In this document: piece by piece, positions 34,965 through 43,477 of the stretch | How positions within the stretch are numbered: position 1 is the first letter of the stretch | Layout of the letters: each line of letters begins with the position of its first letter | Origin: Actinoplanes sp. M2I2 | Lineage (GTDB): Bacteria; Actinomycetota; Actinomycetes; Mycobacteriales; Micromonosporaceae | Length of the DNA stretch: 64,000 nt | Direction of reading: 5' to 3' | Assembly (NCBI RefSeq): GCF_023544445.1 | Contig: NZ_JALPVJ010000008.1 | Location: 310,001-374,000 of the forward strand | Translations under genes and position numbers: made by a program | Notes under the pieces: model-generated | What the model saw: the letters and a program-made list of their open reading frames with translations, nothing else | What the model was told of the DNA's origin: nothing | Database searches by the model: none

Positions 34965-35405
34965 ATGGAGACTCACCGGCCGGCCGTACGCGTGATCTGC
35001 TTCGACGCCGACGGCCGGGTGCTCCTGATGAACTGGCGCGACCCGCACGACGGCTCGCGTCTCTGGGAACCGCCCGGCGGCGGCATCGAGGAGGGCGAGA
35101 CCCCGTTCGAGACGGCCCGGCGCGAGCTGGCCGAGGAGACGGGGCTCGACCCGGCCCGCGTCGGCGAGAGCTACCTCGACGTGTATCGCGAGTCCCGCTG
35201 GAAGGGGCGCCTCTACACCGGCGACGAGCAGTTCTTCGCCGCCCGCTACGACACCCCGCGCCCGGCCCTCTCCGGGGCCGGCCTGATGCCGTACGAGGTC
35301 GAGGAGCTGCTCGGTCACGCCTGGGTCAGCCCGGCCGATTTCGCCGCGCTCCCCGACCGCCTCGAGCCACCCCACCTCGCCGAGATCATCCCGCTGCTCA
35401 GGTGA
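34965..35405 (+). CDS. NUDIX hydrolase
   Basis: 146 aa. The Nudix box is complete: GGGIEEGETPF-ETARRELAEETGL (residues about 44-67), with the REL-EE metal-binding helix. The enzyme hydrolyses a nucleoside diphosphate linked to another group; the substrate is not readable from sequence. An N-terminal strand with AVRVICFDADGRVLLM is typical. Confidence 0.93.
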   Translation: METHRPAVRVICFDADGRVLLMNWRDPHDGSRLWEPPGGGIEEGETPFETARRELAEETGLDPARVGESYLDVYRESRWKGRLYTGDEQFFAARYDTPRPALSGAGLMPYEVEELLGHAWVSPADFAALPDRLEPPHLAEIIPLLR

Positions 35406-35423
35406 AGGCGTGACCGGGCGGCG

Positions 35424-35663
35424 TCAGGCCGCGCTGTCGAGGTGGCTGATGACGCGCTGCAGCACCGCGAGTGCCTCGCGTGCGTCGCGGACCTCGTTGT
35501 CACGACCCGCGCGGCGGGCCAGCCAGTCGGTGAGCGCTTCCCGCACCACGCCGGACACCCCGGCCGGATGCCCGGCGGCTTCGACGGCGGCGATCATCGA
35601 TGCGGGGAGCCGGACTGCCCTCACCTGAAGCGGCCCGTCCTCCGGGTCGTGCACGGTACGCAC
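35424..35663 (-). CDS. Small ribbon-helix-helix-like protein
   Basis: 79 aa from GTG 35663. The N-terminal strand LQVRAVRLPASMIAAVEAAG and the helix VSGVVREALTDWLARRAG fit a ribbon-helix-helix DNA-binding fold, as in antitoxins and CopG-type repressors. The C-terminal 25 residues form an acidic/basic helix. The start lies one base after the stop of a 31-codon ORF, implying translational coupling. No toxin of a known family is adjacent. It may be an orphan antitoxin or autorepressor. Confidence 0.75.
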   Translation of the reverse strand: MRTVHDPEDGPLQVRAVRLPASMIAAVEAAGHPAGVSGVVREALTDWLARRAGRDNEVRDAREALAVLQRVISHLDSAA

Positions 35664-35664
35664 T

Positions 35665-35760
35665 TCACGCGGTCGTTCCCCTCGGCCACGGTGGCCGTCT
35701 GTCCCTCCGGGGCAAGGCTCCGAGGTCAGGATCGGTGTGGTCGATCTGCGTCTTGCTCAC
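35665..35760 (-). CDS. Candidate 31-aa leader ORF coupled to the ribbon-helix-helix gene
   Basis: GTG 35760 is preceded by GGGGAGAAGAGG, a strong ribosome site, and the ORF stops at TGA 35667-35665, one base before the next GTG. The product begins MSKTQIDHTDPD and becomes Pro/Arg-rich (RRDRRPPWPRG). It has no known family. It could be a translated leader, a tiny antitoxin partner or a chance ORF; the ribosome site and exact coupling argue for translation. Confidence 0.45.
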   Translation of the reverse strand: MSKTQIDHTDPDLGALPRRDRRPPWPRGTTA

Positions 35761-35898
35761 GGCTGCCTCTTCTCCCCAGCGCGTGCCTCGCCTCCCGCGG
35801 CGGGACGCCCGTCGGTGACGTCGGCCTACGCGATGCAGTGGCCCCTTGCGCCGGCCGGCCCCTCGCGCCCTACTTCAGGTCATTGCCCATGCCGGATC

Positions 35899-35915
35899 GT
35901 AATACGTCGTAGTAC
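35899..35915. promoter_or_regulatory. Two GTANTAC boxes, possible RHH operator
   Basis: GTAATAC (35899-35905) and GTAGTAC (35909-35915) are both self-palindromic heptamers at exactly 10-bp pitch, in an AT-richer island upstream of the small RHH operon. Ribbon-helix-helix repressors often bind such repeated short sites one helical turn apart. Whether these boxes regulate the gene at 35424 is inferred. Confidence 0.45.
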
Positions 35916-35986
35916 CACATGGCCCGGCGAAATGGCGGAGGCTGAGCGGCCGGGAAGGGCGAGTCAGGCGGGCCGGGGAAGGGGAG

Positions 35987-38221
35987 TCAGGCGGCCGGGG
36001 GGAAGAGGAGGTCGGCGATGTCGGCGCCGGTCAGGGGCTCGGCGAAGTAGTAGCCCTGGCCCAGCTCGCAGTTGCCGCCGGCCAGGGACGTCAGCTGGCC
36101 GGCGTGCTCGATGCCCTCGGCGATCGTCGAGAGCTCGAGCGCGCGCCCCAGCTGGATGATGCCGTGGGTCAGGGCGGCCGCCGTGGGCTCGTCGACCACG
36201 TCGTCCACGAAGGATTTGTCGATCTTGATGATGTCGACCGGGAAGTTGCGCAAGTAGGCCAGCGACGAGTAGCCGGTGCCGAAGTCGTCGATCGCCAGGC
36301 GCAGGCCCAGGGCCTTGAGGGCGCCGAGCCGTTCCAGCGTCGTCGCGCGGTGGTCGACCAGCAGCGACTCGGTCAGCTCGAGCACCAGGCGGTCGGGCGG
36401 CAGGCCGGCCGACTTCAGGGCCGAGTCGACCACCTGCACCAGCGCCGGCTGCTCGAGCTGCACCGCCGAGATGTTCACGCTGACCGTCAGCGGCGGCCCG
36501 CTGCGCTGGGCGTTCCAGCCGGCCACCCGCGTCGTGGCCTCGCGCAGCACCCACTCGCCGATCGGCACGATCATGCCGGTCTCCTCGGCCAGCGGGATGA
36601 AGTCCATCGGCGGCACGATGCCGCGGCGGGGGTGCTGCCAGCGGATCAGGGCCTCGACGCCGGTGATCTCGCCGGTCCGCAGGTGCACGATCGGCTGGTA
36701 GCGCAACTCGAACTCGTGCCGCACGACCGCCCGGCGCAGGTCGGCCTCCAGGGCGATGTGGGCCTGGAACGCCTCCTGCATGGCCGGCTCGAACACCTCG
36801 TACCGGTCGCCCTGCTTCTTGGCCTGGTACATCGCGAGGTCGGCGTGGACCATGAGCTGGGCGGCGTCGTGCTGGTCGGGGCGGCTGAACGCGAGCCCGA
36901 TGCTGGAGCTGATGAAGGCTTCGGAGCCGAGCAGGTCGAACGGCTCGCGCAGCGCCGCGAGGATGCGCTCGGCCACCGGTACGGCCTCGGCCGCGTCCAG
37001 CAGCCCGGGCAGCAGCACGGCGAACTCGTCGCCGCCCAGGCGCGCGGCCGTGTCGCCGTCGCGCAGGCAGCCCCGGATGCGGTCGGCCACGCCGGTGAGC
37101 AGCGCGTCGCCGGCCGCGTGCCCGAGCGAGTCGTTGACGATCTTGAAACGGTCGAGGTCGACGAAGAGCACCGCGGCGCCCAGTCCGGCGGGGCCGAGCG
37201 CCTCCTCCATGCGGGTCTGGAACAGCGCTCGGGTGGCCAGTCCGGTCAGCGAGTCGAGGAACGCCTGGTTCATCGCCTCCTGGGTGCGCGCGTCGGTCAG
37301 CGCCAGGCTGAGGTGCTCGGCGAACGCCCGGAGGATGTCGCGGGCCGGCTTCTCCCAGTCGCGGCGGGCGCCGATCGTGGCGACCGTGATGCTGCCGGCG
37401 ACCTGCCCGTTCTCGTGCACGGGAGCGGCCATGACGGACTCGACCTGGAGGGCCGTCATCGGCCGGAGCGCGATCGGGCAGGAGGCGTAGTCCTCGACCG
37501 CGATCAGCTCGTCGCCCAGGATGGCCAGGCCGGTGACCCCGCTCGACGCGACCGGCACGCGGCGGCGGTTGGCGGCCACCTCGGGCGGCACGCCCAGCGC
37601 GGCCACCGTGCTGCCGAGGGCCGGGTCGTCCCGTTCGAGCAGGTTGATCGCGACCATGTCGACGCCGAGCAGGTCGCGCAGCGCGACCAGGACCATGTCG
37701 TAGATCTGCGGGAGAGGCAGGCGGCGGCCGATCGCCCGCTGTACGGCGGCCATCTCCTCGAAGACGCGACGGCCCTGGTCGAGATAGCCGAGCAGGCGGC
37801 CGTTCTCCTCGGCGTACCGGCGCTCCGACTCGATCATGTGCAACGACTGCAGGCTCAGCTCGAGGACGCGGGCCATGCCGCGGAGCAGGCATACCTCTTC
37901 GGGCGTGAAGGGCCGCGTACGCCCGAGGACGAGCACGCCCGGAGCGGCGCCGCCGATGGTGGCGTAGGTGACCGCGTACCGGCCGTCGCACATCTCGAGA
38001 CTCGAGCGCCGGCCGGCGGCGACCTCGGCCAGCAACGGGACGGGCACGCGGTCGGCGGCCAGGCCGATGCCGGCCACCACGCTGCCGTCGATCATGAGCA
38101 CGGCGACGTCCGCGTCGAGGGCGCGGGCGGCGCACTCCACGGCGGCGTCGTGCGCGGCCGGACCGGCAGGCCGGTCGGCGACCGCGGAGAGGAACTCGCC
38201 CAGTTGATCCGTCGCTAGCAC
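35987..38221 (-). CDS. Cytosolic GAF-GGDEF-EAL cyclic-di-GMP enzyme
   Basis: 744 aa from GTG 38221. Residues 1-140 resemble a first GAF-like module, and 165-315 a second GAF domain (AVQRAIGRRLPLPQIYDMVL, SVMAAPVHENGQVAGSI). The GGDEF domain has FVDLDRFKIVND, LGGDEF and an I-site RDGD. The EAL domain has GVEALIRWQH, VSVNIS, LELTES, DDFGTGYSS, IIKIDKSF and EGIEH. All catalytic residues appear intact and no membrane segment is seen. The GAF domains probably sense a small ligand. It is divergent from the DeoR gene. Confidence 0.93.
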   Translation of the reverse strand: MLATDQLGEFLSAVADRPAGPAAHDAAVECAARALDADVAVLMIDGSVVAGIGLAADRVPVPLLAEVAAGRRSSLEMCDGRYAVTYATIGGAAPGVLVLGRTRPFTPEEVCLLRGMARVLELSLQSLHMIESERRYAEENGRLLGYLDQGRRVFEEMAAVQRAIGRRLPLPQIYDMVLVALRDLLGVDMVAINLLERDDPALGSTVAALGVPPEVAANRRRVPVASSGVTGLAILGDELIAVEDYASCPIALRPMTALQVESVMAAPVHENGQVAGSITVATIGARRDWEKPARDILRAFAEHLSLALTDARTQEAMNQAFLDSLTGLATRALFQTRMEEALGPAGLGAAVLFVDLDRFKIVNDSLGHAAGDALLTGVADRIRGCLRDGDTAARLGGDEFAVLLPGLLDAAEAVPVAERILAALREPFDLLGSEAFISSSIGLAFSRPDQHDAAQLMVHADLAMYQAKKQGDRYEVFEPAMQEAFQAHIALEADLRRAVVRHEFELRYQPIVHLRTGEITGVEALIRWQHPRRGIVPPMDFIPLAEETGMIVPIGEWVLREATTRVAGWNAQRSGPPLTVSVNISAVQLEQPALVQVVDSALKSAGLPPDRLVLELTESLLVDHRATTLERLGALKALGLRLAIDDFGTGYSSLAYLRNFPVDIIKIDKSFVDDVVDEPTAAALTHGIIQLGRALELSTIAEGIEHAGQLTSLAGGNCELGQGYYFAEPLTGADIADLLFPPAA

Positions 38222-38326
38222 ATGTTGCCAGTCGTCCGCCGGGGCCCGGACTTGAGCGAAACGACCGGACGGAAGCAGGCTCGCCCGAGCTCACACGACC
38301 GGTCACGATGTGGTCATGCTTTCCCG

Positions 38327-38346
38327 CGAAACGGTCAGGCGTTTCG
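38327..38346. promoter_or_regulatory. Inverted repeat CGAAACG-N6-CGTTTCG
   Basis: A 7-bp perfect inverted repeat in the 277-bp gap between the divergent GGDEF-EAL and DeoR genes. It may be an operator for the DeoR-type regulator. The rest of the gap shows no clear promoter. Confidence 0.35.
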
Positions 38347-38498
38347 TGGCGCCTGCCCTAATTTAGAGTGATCTTGGTCGGCCGGACCGACCGGTCAAAC
38401 GGGCAAGTAAACAACGAAGTCCGTGAGCTTGTGATGGAGGCCACAGGTTTCTCCGGTGTTACAAATAGGTCGGTCGATGGCGGGGGAGGTGACGGCAA

Positions 38499-39260
38499 TT
38501 GAATGCGGACGAGCGACAGCATCAGATCGTCGCGCTGGCCCGCCGGCACGGCGAGGTGGAGGTCGGAAAGCTCGCGGCCGAACTCGACGTCTCGGCCGAG
38601 ACCATTCGCCGCGACCTGCGCCTGCTGGAGAAGCACGGGCTCATCCGCCGTACCCACGGCGGGGCGTACCCGGTGGAGACGGCGAAGTTCGAGACCGACC
38701 TGGCCATGCGCACGATCCGCGGGGTGCCCGAGAAGCGGCGGATCGCGGCGGCCGCGGCCGGGCTCATCGGGGACGCGGAGACCATCTTCATCGACGAGGG
38801 CTTCACCCCGCAGCTGATCGCCGAGGCGTTGCCGACCGACCGGCCGCTCACCGTCGTGACCGCGTCGCTCAACACCGCGGCCTGGCTGGCCGCTTCCACC
38901 CCGGCCACCGTTCTGCTGCTCGGCGGCCGGGTGCGGGGGCGCACGCTGGCCACCGTCGACCACTGGGCGGCGGCCATGGTCTCCGGATTCGTGATCGACC
39001 TGGCCTTCATCGGGGCCAACGGGATCTCCCGCGAGGTGGGTCTCACGACGCCCGACCCGGCCGTCGCGGACGTGAAGGCGCGCGCGGTGGCGGCCGCCCG
39101 CCGCCGGGTCTTCGTCGGCGTTCACACAAAATTCGGCGTTCGCACATTCTGTCGATTCGCCGAGATATCTGATTTCGAGTCACTGGTCACGGACACCGCA
39201 TTGCCGGTGTCCGAGGCGAACCGCTATGCCCGGCTGGGTCCACAAGTCATCCGGGTCTGA
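38499..39260 (+). CDS. DeoR/GlpR-family transcriptional regulator
   Basis: 253 aa from TTG 38499, with GGGGGAGG nine nt upstream; the nearby ATG 38503 is out of frame. The helix-turn-helix (EVGKLAAELDVSAETIRRDLRLLEKHGL, in part VSAETIRRDL) is followed by RRTHGGA, the DeoR signature. The effector domain has DEGFTPQLIAEAL, ASLNTAAWLA, LLGGRVRGRT and AFIGANGIS. Such regulators respond to phosphorylated sugars. It probably represses the downstream transport operon, which begins 48 bp later. Confidence 0.93.
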   Translation: MNADERQHQIVALARRHGEVEVGKLAAELDVSAETIRRDLRLLEKHGLIRRTHGGAYPVETAKFETDLAMRTIRGVPEKRRIAAAAAGLIGDAETIFIDEGFTPQLIAEALPTDRPLTVVTASLNTAAWLAASTPATVLLLGGRVRGRTLATVDHWAAAMVSGFVIDLAFIGANGISREVGLTTPDPAVADVKARAVAAARRRVFVGVHTKFGVRTFCRFAEISDFESLVTDTALPVSEANRYARLGPQVIRV

Positions 39261-39278
39261 TTCAACAATTCCCACTCG

Positions 39279-39297
39279 CCGTTTTCGAATAAAACGG
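39279..39297 (+). promoter_or_regulatory. Hairpin CCGTTTT-N5-AAAACGG beside the SBP ribosome site
   Basis: A 7-bp stem whose right arm ends at the GGAGG that serves ATG 39308. It could be an operator or an attenuating hairpin between the regulator and transporter genes. Confidence 0.4.
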
Positions 39298-39307
39298 AGG
39301 TTCCCCC

Positions 39308-40669
39308 ATGTCCAGATACACCAAGGCAGCGGCGGCCGCTGCGGCCGGACTGCTGCTGGTCACGACCGGCTGTTCGGGCGCCGGCTCGACCGGCGGCGGC
39401 AGCGGCGACTCGGCCGACAACACGATCACCGCGCTGATGGTCGGCAACCCGCAGATGGAGGACATCCAGAAGCTGACCGCCGAGCACTTCACGAAGCAGA
39501 CCGGCATCACCGTGAAGTACACGATCCTCCCGGAGAACGAACTGCGGGACAAGGTCACCCAGGACGTCGCCAACCAGGGCGGGCAGTACGACGTCGCCAC
39601 GGTCGGCGCCTACGAGGTGCCGATCTGGGCCAAGAACGGCTGGCTGCACGAGGTGTCGACCCAGGCTCAGGCCGACTCCGCGTACGACGTGAACGACCTG
39701 ATCAAGCCGATGGTGTCGTCGCTCAGCGGCGAGGACGGCAAGCTGTACGCGGCGCCGTTTTACGGCGAGTCGTCGTTCCTCATGTACAACAAGGAGCTCT
39801 TCGACGCCAAGGGCCTCAAGATGCCCGAGAAGCCCACCTGGGCGCAGGTCGCCGACTTCGCCGCGAAGCTGGACGACAAGGGCAAGGGCGTCTCCGGCAT
39901 CTGCCTGCGCGGCCTGCCCGGCTGGGGTGAGCTGTTCGCGCCGCTGACCACCGTCGTCAACACCTACGGCGGCGCCTGGTTCGACAAGGACTGGAACGCC
40001 CAGGTCGACTCGCCGCAGTTCAAGGAAGCCACGAACTTCTACGTCAACCTGCTCAAGCAGCACGGCCAGCCCGGCGCCCCGCAGTCCGGCTTCACCGAGT
40101 GCCTGAACACGTTCGGCCAGGGCAAGGCGGCTATGTGGTACGACGCCACGTCGGCGGCCGGCACGCTCGAGGACCCGAACGCCAGCAAGGTGGCCGGCAA
40201 GGTCGGCTACGCCTACGCCCCGGTCAACAAGACCGAGTACTCCGGCTGGCTGTGGACGTGGGCGTGGGCGATGCCCAAGACCACCAAGAAGGCCGACGCC
40301 GCCTGGAAGTTCATGTCCTGGGCGACCAGCAAGGACTACGAGAAGCTGGTCGGCCAGCAGCTCGGCTGGTCGCGGGTGCCGTCGGGCAAGCGCACCTCGA
40401 CCTACTCGATCCCGGAGTACAAGGAGTCGGCCAAGGCGTTCGCCGACGTCACGCTCGGCTCGATCGAGAACGCCGACCCGACCAACCCCGGTGTCCAGCC
40501 GCGGCCCGCGCTCGGCGTGCAGTTCGTCGGCATCCCCGAGTTCGCCGACCTCGGCACCAAGGTGTCGCAGGAGGTGAGCGCGGCCATCGCCGGCAGCAAC
40601 ACCGTCGACAAGGCTCTTGCCGACGGTCAGAAGCAGGCCGAAGACGTGGCCAAGAAGTACCGGAAGTAA
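39308..40669 (+). CDS. Sugar/polyol ABC transporter substrate-binding lipoprotein
   Basis: 453 aa with GGAGG before ATG. A lipoprotein signal ends in LLVTTGCSG with the lipidated Cys about residue 22, followed by a Gly/Ser linker. The mature part is an extracellular binding protein of family 1 (TAEHFTKQTGITVKYTILPEN, in part; YDVATVGAYEVPIWAKNGWL; AAPFYGESSFLMYNKELFD). It delivers a sugar or sugar alcohol to the permeases downstream. With the dehydrogenase at 42434, a polyol such as sorbitol or mannitol is plausible. Confidence 0.92.
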   Translation: MSRYTKAAAAAAAGLLLVTTGCSGAGSTGGGSGDSADNTITALMVGNPQMEDIQKLTAEHFTKQTGITVKYTILPENELRDKVTQDVANQGGQYDVATVGAYEVPIWAKNGWLHEVSTQAQADSAYDVNDLIKPMVSSLSGEDGKLYAAPFYGESSFLMYNKELFDAKGLKMPEKPTWAQVADFAAKLDDKGKGVSGICLRGLPGWGELFAPLTTVVNTYGGAWFDKDWNAQVDSPQFKEATNFYVNLLKQHGQPGAPQSGFTECLNTFGQGKAAMWYDATSAAGTLEDPNASKVAGKVGYAYAPVNKTEYSGWLWTWAWAMPKTTKKADAAWKFMSWATSKDYEKLVGQQLGWSRVPSGKRTSTYSIPEYKESAKAFADVTLGSIENADPTNPGVQPRPALGVQFVGIPEFADLGTKVSQEVSAAIAGSNTVDKALADGQKQAEDVAKKYRK

Positions 40670-41598
40670 TGACCACCCTGGTTGCCCGGCCGGACGAGCG
40701 GACCCAGCCGCCCGTCCGGCCCACCAAGGGCGGAGCCAAGGACCGCTGGATTCGACGAGCGCCCCTGCTGCCCGCACTGATCTTCGCGATCGTGATCACC
40801 CAGGTGCCGTTCCTCTACACCCTCTATCTCTCGACGCTCAGCTGGAACGCGCTGCGGCCGGGCGACAAGCCGTTCGTCGGGTTCGACAACTACGTCACGG
40901 TCCTCAGCGACACCCGGTTGCGGTCGGCGCTCTTCAACACGGTGCTGCTCACCGCCGGCGCGGTGGTCTTCTCGATGATCCTGGGCCTGCTGCTGGCCCT
41001 GCTGCTGGACCGGCAGTTCTTCGGCCGGGGTGTCGTCCGGACCCTGCTGATCACGCCGTTCCTGATCATGCCGATCGCGGCGGCGCTGCTCTGGAAGCAC
41101 GCCATCTTCAACCCGACGTACGGCTTGATCAACGGTCTCTTCGGAGGCTCGACCGACTGGGTCTCGTCGTATCCGAAGGGCGCCGTGATCGCCACGATGG
41201 TGTGGCAGTGGACGCCCTTCATGATGCTGATCCTGCTGGCCGGTCTGCAGTCGCAGTCGAACGACGTGATCGAGGCGGCCCGGGTGGACGGCGCGAACGC
41301 GTGGCAGATCTTCCGCCGGATGACGCTGCCCCACCTGCGTCAGTATCTCGAGCTGGGCGCGTTGCTCGGCTCGATCTATCTGGTCAACACGTTCGACGCG
41401 ATCTTCAGCATCACGCAGGGTGGTCCGGGCACGGCGACGACCAACCTGCCGTACGAGATCTACCTGACCATGTTCCGCAAGTTCGAGTACGGCGAGGCCT
41501 CCGCGGCCGGCGTGATCGTGGTGATCCTGACGATCGGCGTGGCGACCTTCGCGCTGCGGGTCATCTCGAGCCTCTTCAAGATGGAGGAGAACCGATGA
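40669..41598 (+). CDS. ABC sugar transporter permease (MalF-like)
   Basis: 309 aa from ATG 40669 (TAATG overlap with the binding-protein stop). Six helices, with the EAA loop EAARVDGANAWQIFRRMTLP (about 199-218) that docks the ATPase. It pairs with the next gene. An upstream in-frame extension was rejected as a shadow of the binding-protein gene. Confidence 0.94.
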   Translation: MTTLVARPDERTQPPVRPTKGGAKDRWIRRAPLLPALIFAIVITQVPFLYTLYLSTLSWNALRPGDKPFVGFDNYVTVLSDTRLRSALFNTVLLTAGAVVFSMILGLLLALLLDRQFFGRGVVRTLLITPFLIMPIAAALLWKHAIFNPTYGLINGLFGGSTDWVSSYPKGAVIATMVWQWTPFMMLILLAGLQSQSNDVIEAARVDGANAWQIFRRMTLPHLRQYLELGALLGSIYLVNTFDAIFSITQGGPGTATTNLPYEIYLTMFRKFEYGEASAAGVIVVILTIGVATFALRVISSLFKMEENR

Positions 41599-42437
41599 CG
41601 GCCCCCGCGGTGGGAGTCAAGATGACGAAGCGGATGAGCAACACGATCTGGGGCTCGGTCGCCTGGATCGCCGCGATCATCTTCGTCTTCCCGGTGCTCT
41701 GGATGGCGCTGACCAGCTTCAAGCAGGAGAACGCGGCCGCGACCAACCCGCCGACCTGGTTCTTCGAGCCGACCCTGGCTCAGTACGGCCAGGTCTTCGA
41801 TCGCAACATCACGCCGTTCCTGCTCAACTCGCTGATGGCCAGCGTCTTCTCGACGTTGCTGGTCGTGGTGCTGGCGACCCCGGCGGCGTACGCCCTGTCG
41901 CTGCGCCCGGTGGCGAAGTGGAGCGACTCGCTGTTCTTCTTCATCAGCACCAAGATGATGCCCGTGGTCGCGGCCTTCCTGCCGGTCTATCTGCTGGTCA
42001 AGCATCTGGGCCTGCTCGACAACATCTGGACGATGGTTCTGCTCTACACCTCGATGAACCTGCCCCTCGCAGTCTGGATGATGCGGTCCTTCCTGCTGGA
42101 GGTGCCCCGCGAGGTGCTGGAGGCCGGCGAGGTCGACGGGGCGGGCCTGCTCACCTCCATCCGCAAGATCATCCTGCCGATCGTGAGTCCCGGCCTGGCC
42201 GCGACCGCGCTGATCTGCTTCATCTTCAGCTGGAACGAGTTCTTCCTGGCCCTCAACCTGACCGCCACGAACGCCAGCACGGCGCCGATCTTCCTGGTCG
42301 GCTTCATCTCCTCCGAGGGCGCGTTCCTGGCCCGCCTCTGTGCCGCCGCGACCCTGCTGTCCCTGCCGGTGCTCATCGCCGGCTGGCTGGCGCAGAACAA
42401 ACTGGTACGAGGTCTGTCGATGGGGGCGGTCAAGTGA
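41595..42437 (+). CDS. ABC sugar transporter permease (MalG-like)
   Basis: 280 aa from ATG 41595 in an ATGA overlap. Six helices and the EAA loop EAGEVDGAGLLTSIRKIILP (about 176-195). It forms the channel with the MalF-like partner. No ATP-binding subunit gene follows, so a shared MsiK-type ATPase encoded elsewhere is likely needed, as is common in actinobacteria. Confidence 0.94.
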   Translation: MTAPAVGVKMTKRMSNTIWGSVAWIAAIIFVFPVLWMALTSFKQENAAATNPPTWFFEPTLAQYGQVFDRNITPFLLNSLMASVFSTLLVVVLATPAAYALSLRPVAKWSDSLFFFISTKMMPVVAAFLPVYLLVKHLGLLDNIWTMVLLYTSMNLPLAVWMMRSFLLEVPREVLEAGEVDGAGLLTSIRKIILPIVSPGLAATALICFIFSWNEFFLALNLTATNASTAPIFLVGFISSEGAFLARLCAAATLLSLPVLIAGWLAQNKLVRGLSMGAVK

Positions 42438-43423
42438 GAGCAGCCGTCGTGGTCACCCCCGGCCGGATCGCCGTCGAGGAGGTGCCGGACCCGACGCCCG
42501 GCCCCACCGACGTGGTCGTCCGGCCGGCCGCCGTCGGCATCTGCGGCACCGATCTGCACATCATGGACGGGGAGTTCGCGCCGTCCTTCCCGATCGTGCC
42601 GGGCCACGAGTTCGCCGGCGAGATCGTGGCGGTCGGGTCGCAGGTGTCCGGTTACGCGGTCGGCGATCAGGTGGCGGTCGACCCGTCGCTGTACTGCGGC
42701 TACTGCTATTACTGCAAACGCGCCCGAGGCAACCAGTGTGAGAACTGGGCGGCGATCGGGGTGACGGCGAGCGGCGGCGCGGCCGAGTTCGTGGCGGCGC
42801 CGATGGCCAACCTGTTCGCGCTGCCCGATCACCTCGCCGCCCGGGACGCGGCGCTGATCGAGCCGCTGTCGTGCGCGGTGCGCGGCTTCGACGTGCTGCC
42901 GCGGGCGATGGCTACCTCGTACCTCATCTACGGCTCCGGAACGATGGGGCTGATGATGCTGGAACTGGCCAAGCGGGCCGGGGCCGAGTCGGTGTCGGTC
43001 GTGGACCTCAATCCGGCCCGGCTGGCGACGGCGGAACGGCTGGGCTGCTCGGCCGCGACCACCTCGGCCGAGGAGCTCGACGCGCCGCGCGGGTTCGATG
43101 TCGTGATCGACTGCACGGGGGCCGAGGCGGCGATCCGGGACGGTCTGTCCCGGGTCGGGCGGGGCGGCACGTTCCTCCAGTTCGGAGTGTCGAGCTATGA
43201 CGCCCGGGTGGCGATCGAGCCGTACGAGATCTATCGCCGCGAGATCACCATCACCGGCTCGATGGCGGTGCTGCACAGCTTCGACCGGGCCGGGGAACTG
43301 CTCGCGGCCGGCGTGCTCGACCCGTCGATCTTCGTCAGTCACCGGTTCCCGCTGGACGACTACGCCCAGGCCCTCGACCAGTTCCGCGCCGGTGTCGGAA
43401 GGAAGATCCTCATCGAACCGTGA
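42434..43423 (+). CDS. Zinc-dependent alcohol/polyol dehydrogenase
   Basis: 329 aa, GTG start in a 4-bp overlap. The catalytic zinc site is CGTD (Cys-38 region) with GHEFAG; the structural zinc Cys cluster CGYCYYCKRARGNQC is complete. The Rossmann domain has YGSGTMGLMMLELAK and VVDLN, an acidic residue after strand 2 that favours NAD over NADP. Most likely it oxidises the imported polyol (sorbitol/mannitol dehydrogenase-like) in the cytoplasm. Confidence 0.92.
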   Translation: MRAAVVVTPGRIAVEEVPDPTPGPTDVVVRPAAVGICGTDLHIMDGEFAPSFPIVPGHEFAGEIVAVGSQVSGYAVGDQVAVDPSLYCGYCYYCKRARGNQCENWAAIGVTASGGAAEFVAAPMANLFALPDHLAARDAALIEPLSCAVRGFDVLPRAMATSYLIYGSGTMGLMMLELAKRAGAESVSVVDLNPARLATAERLGCSAATTSAEELDAPRGFDVVIDCTGAEAAIRDGLSRVGRGGTFLQFGVSSYDARVAIEPYEIYRREITITGSMAVLHSFDRAGELLAAGVLDPSIFVSHRFPLDDYAQALDQFRAGVGRKILIEP

Positions 43424-43477
43424 GTGAAACCTTACGGCCAGTTGTCAGATGGTCACCCGGCAGGTTGAAATAGGTGG

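Noticed and set aside
35442..35912. A 156-codon plus-strand ORF over the RHH region
   Set aside because: Antisense to the better-supported small cassette, with no ribosome site or recognisable domain.
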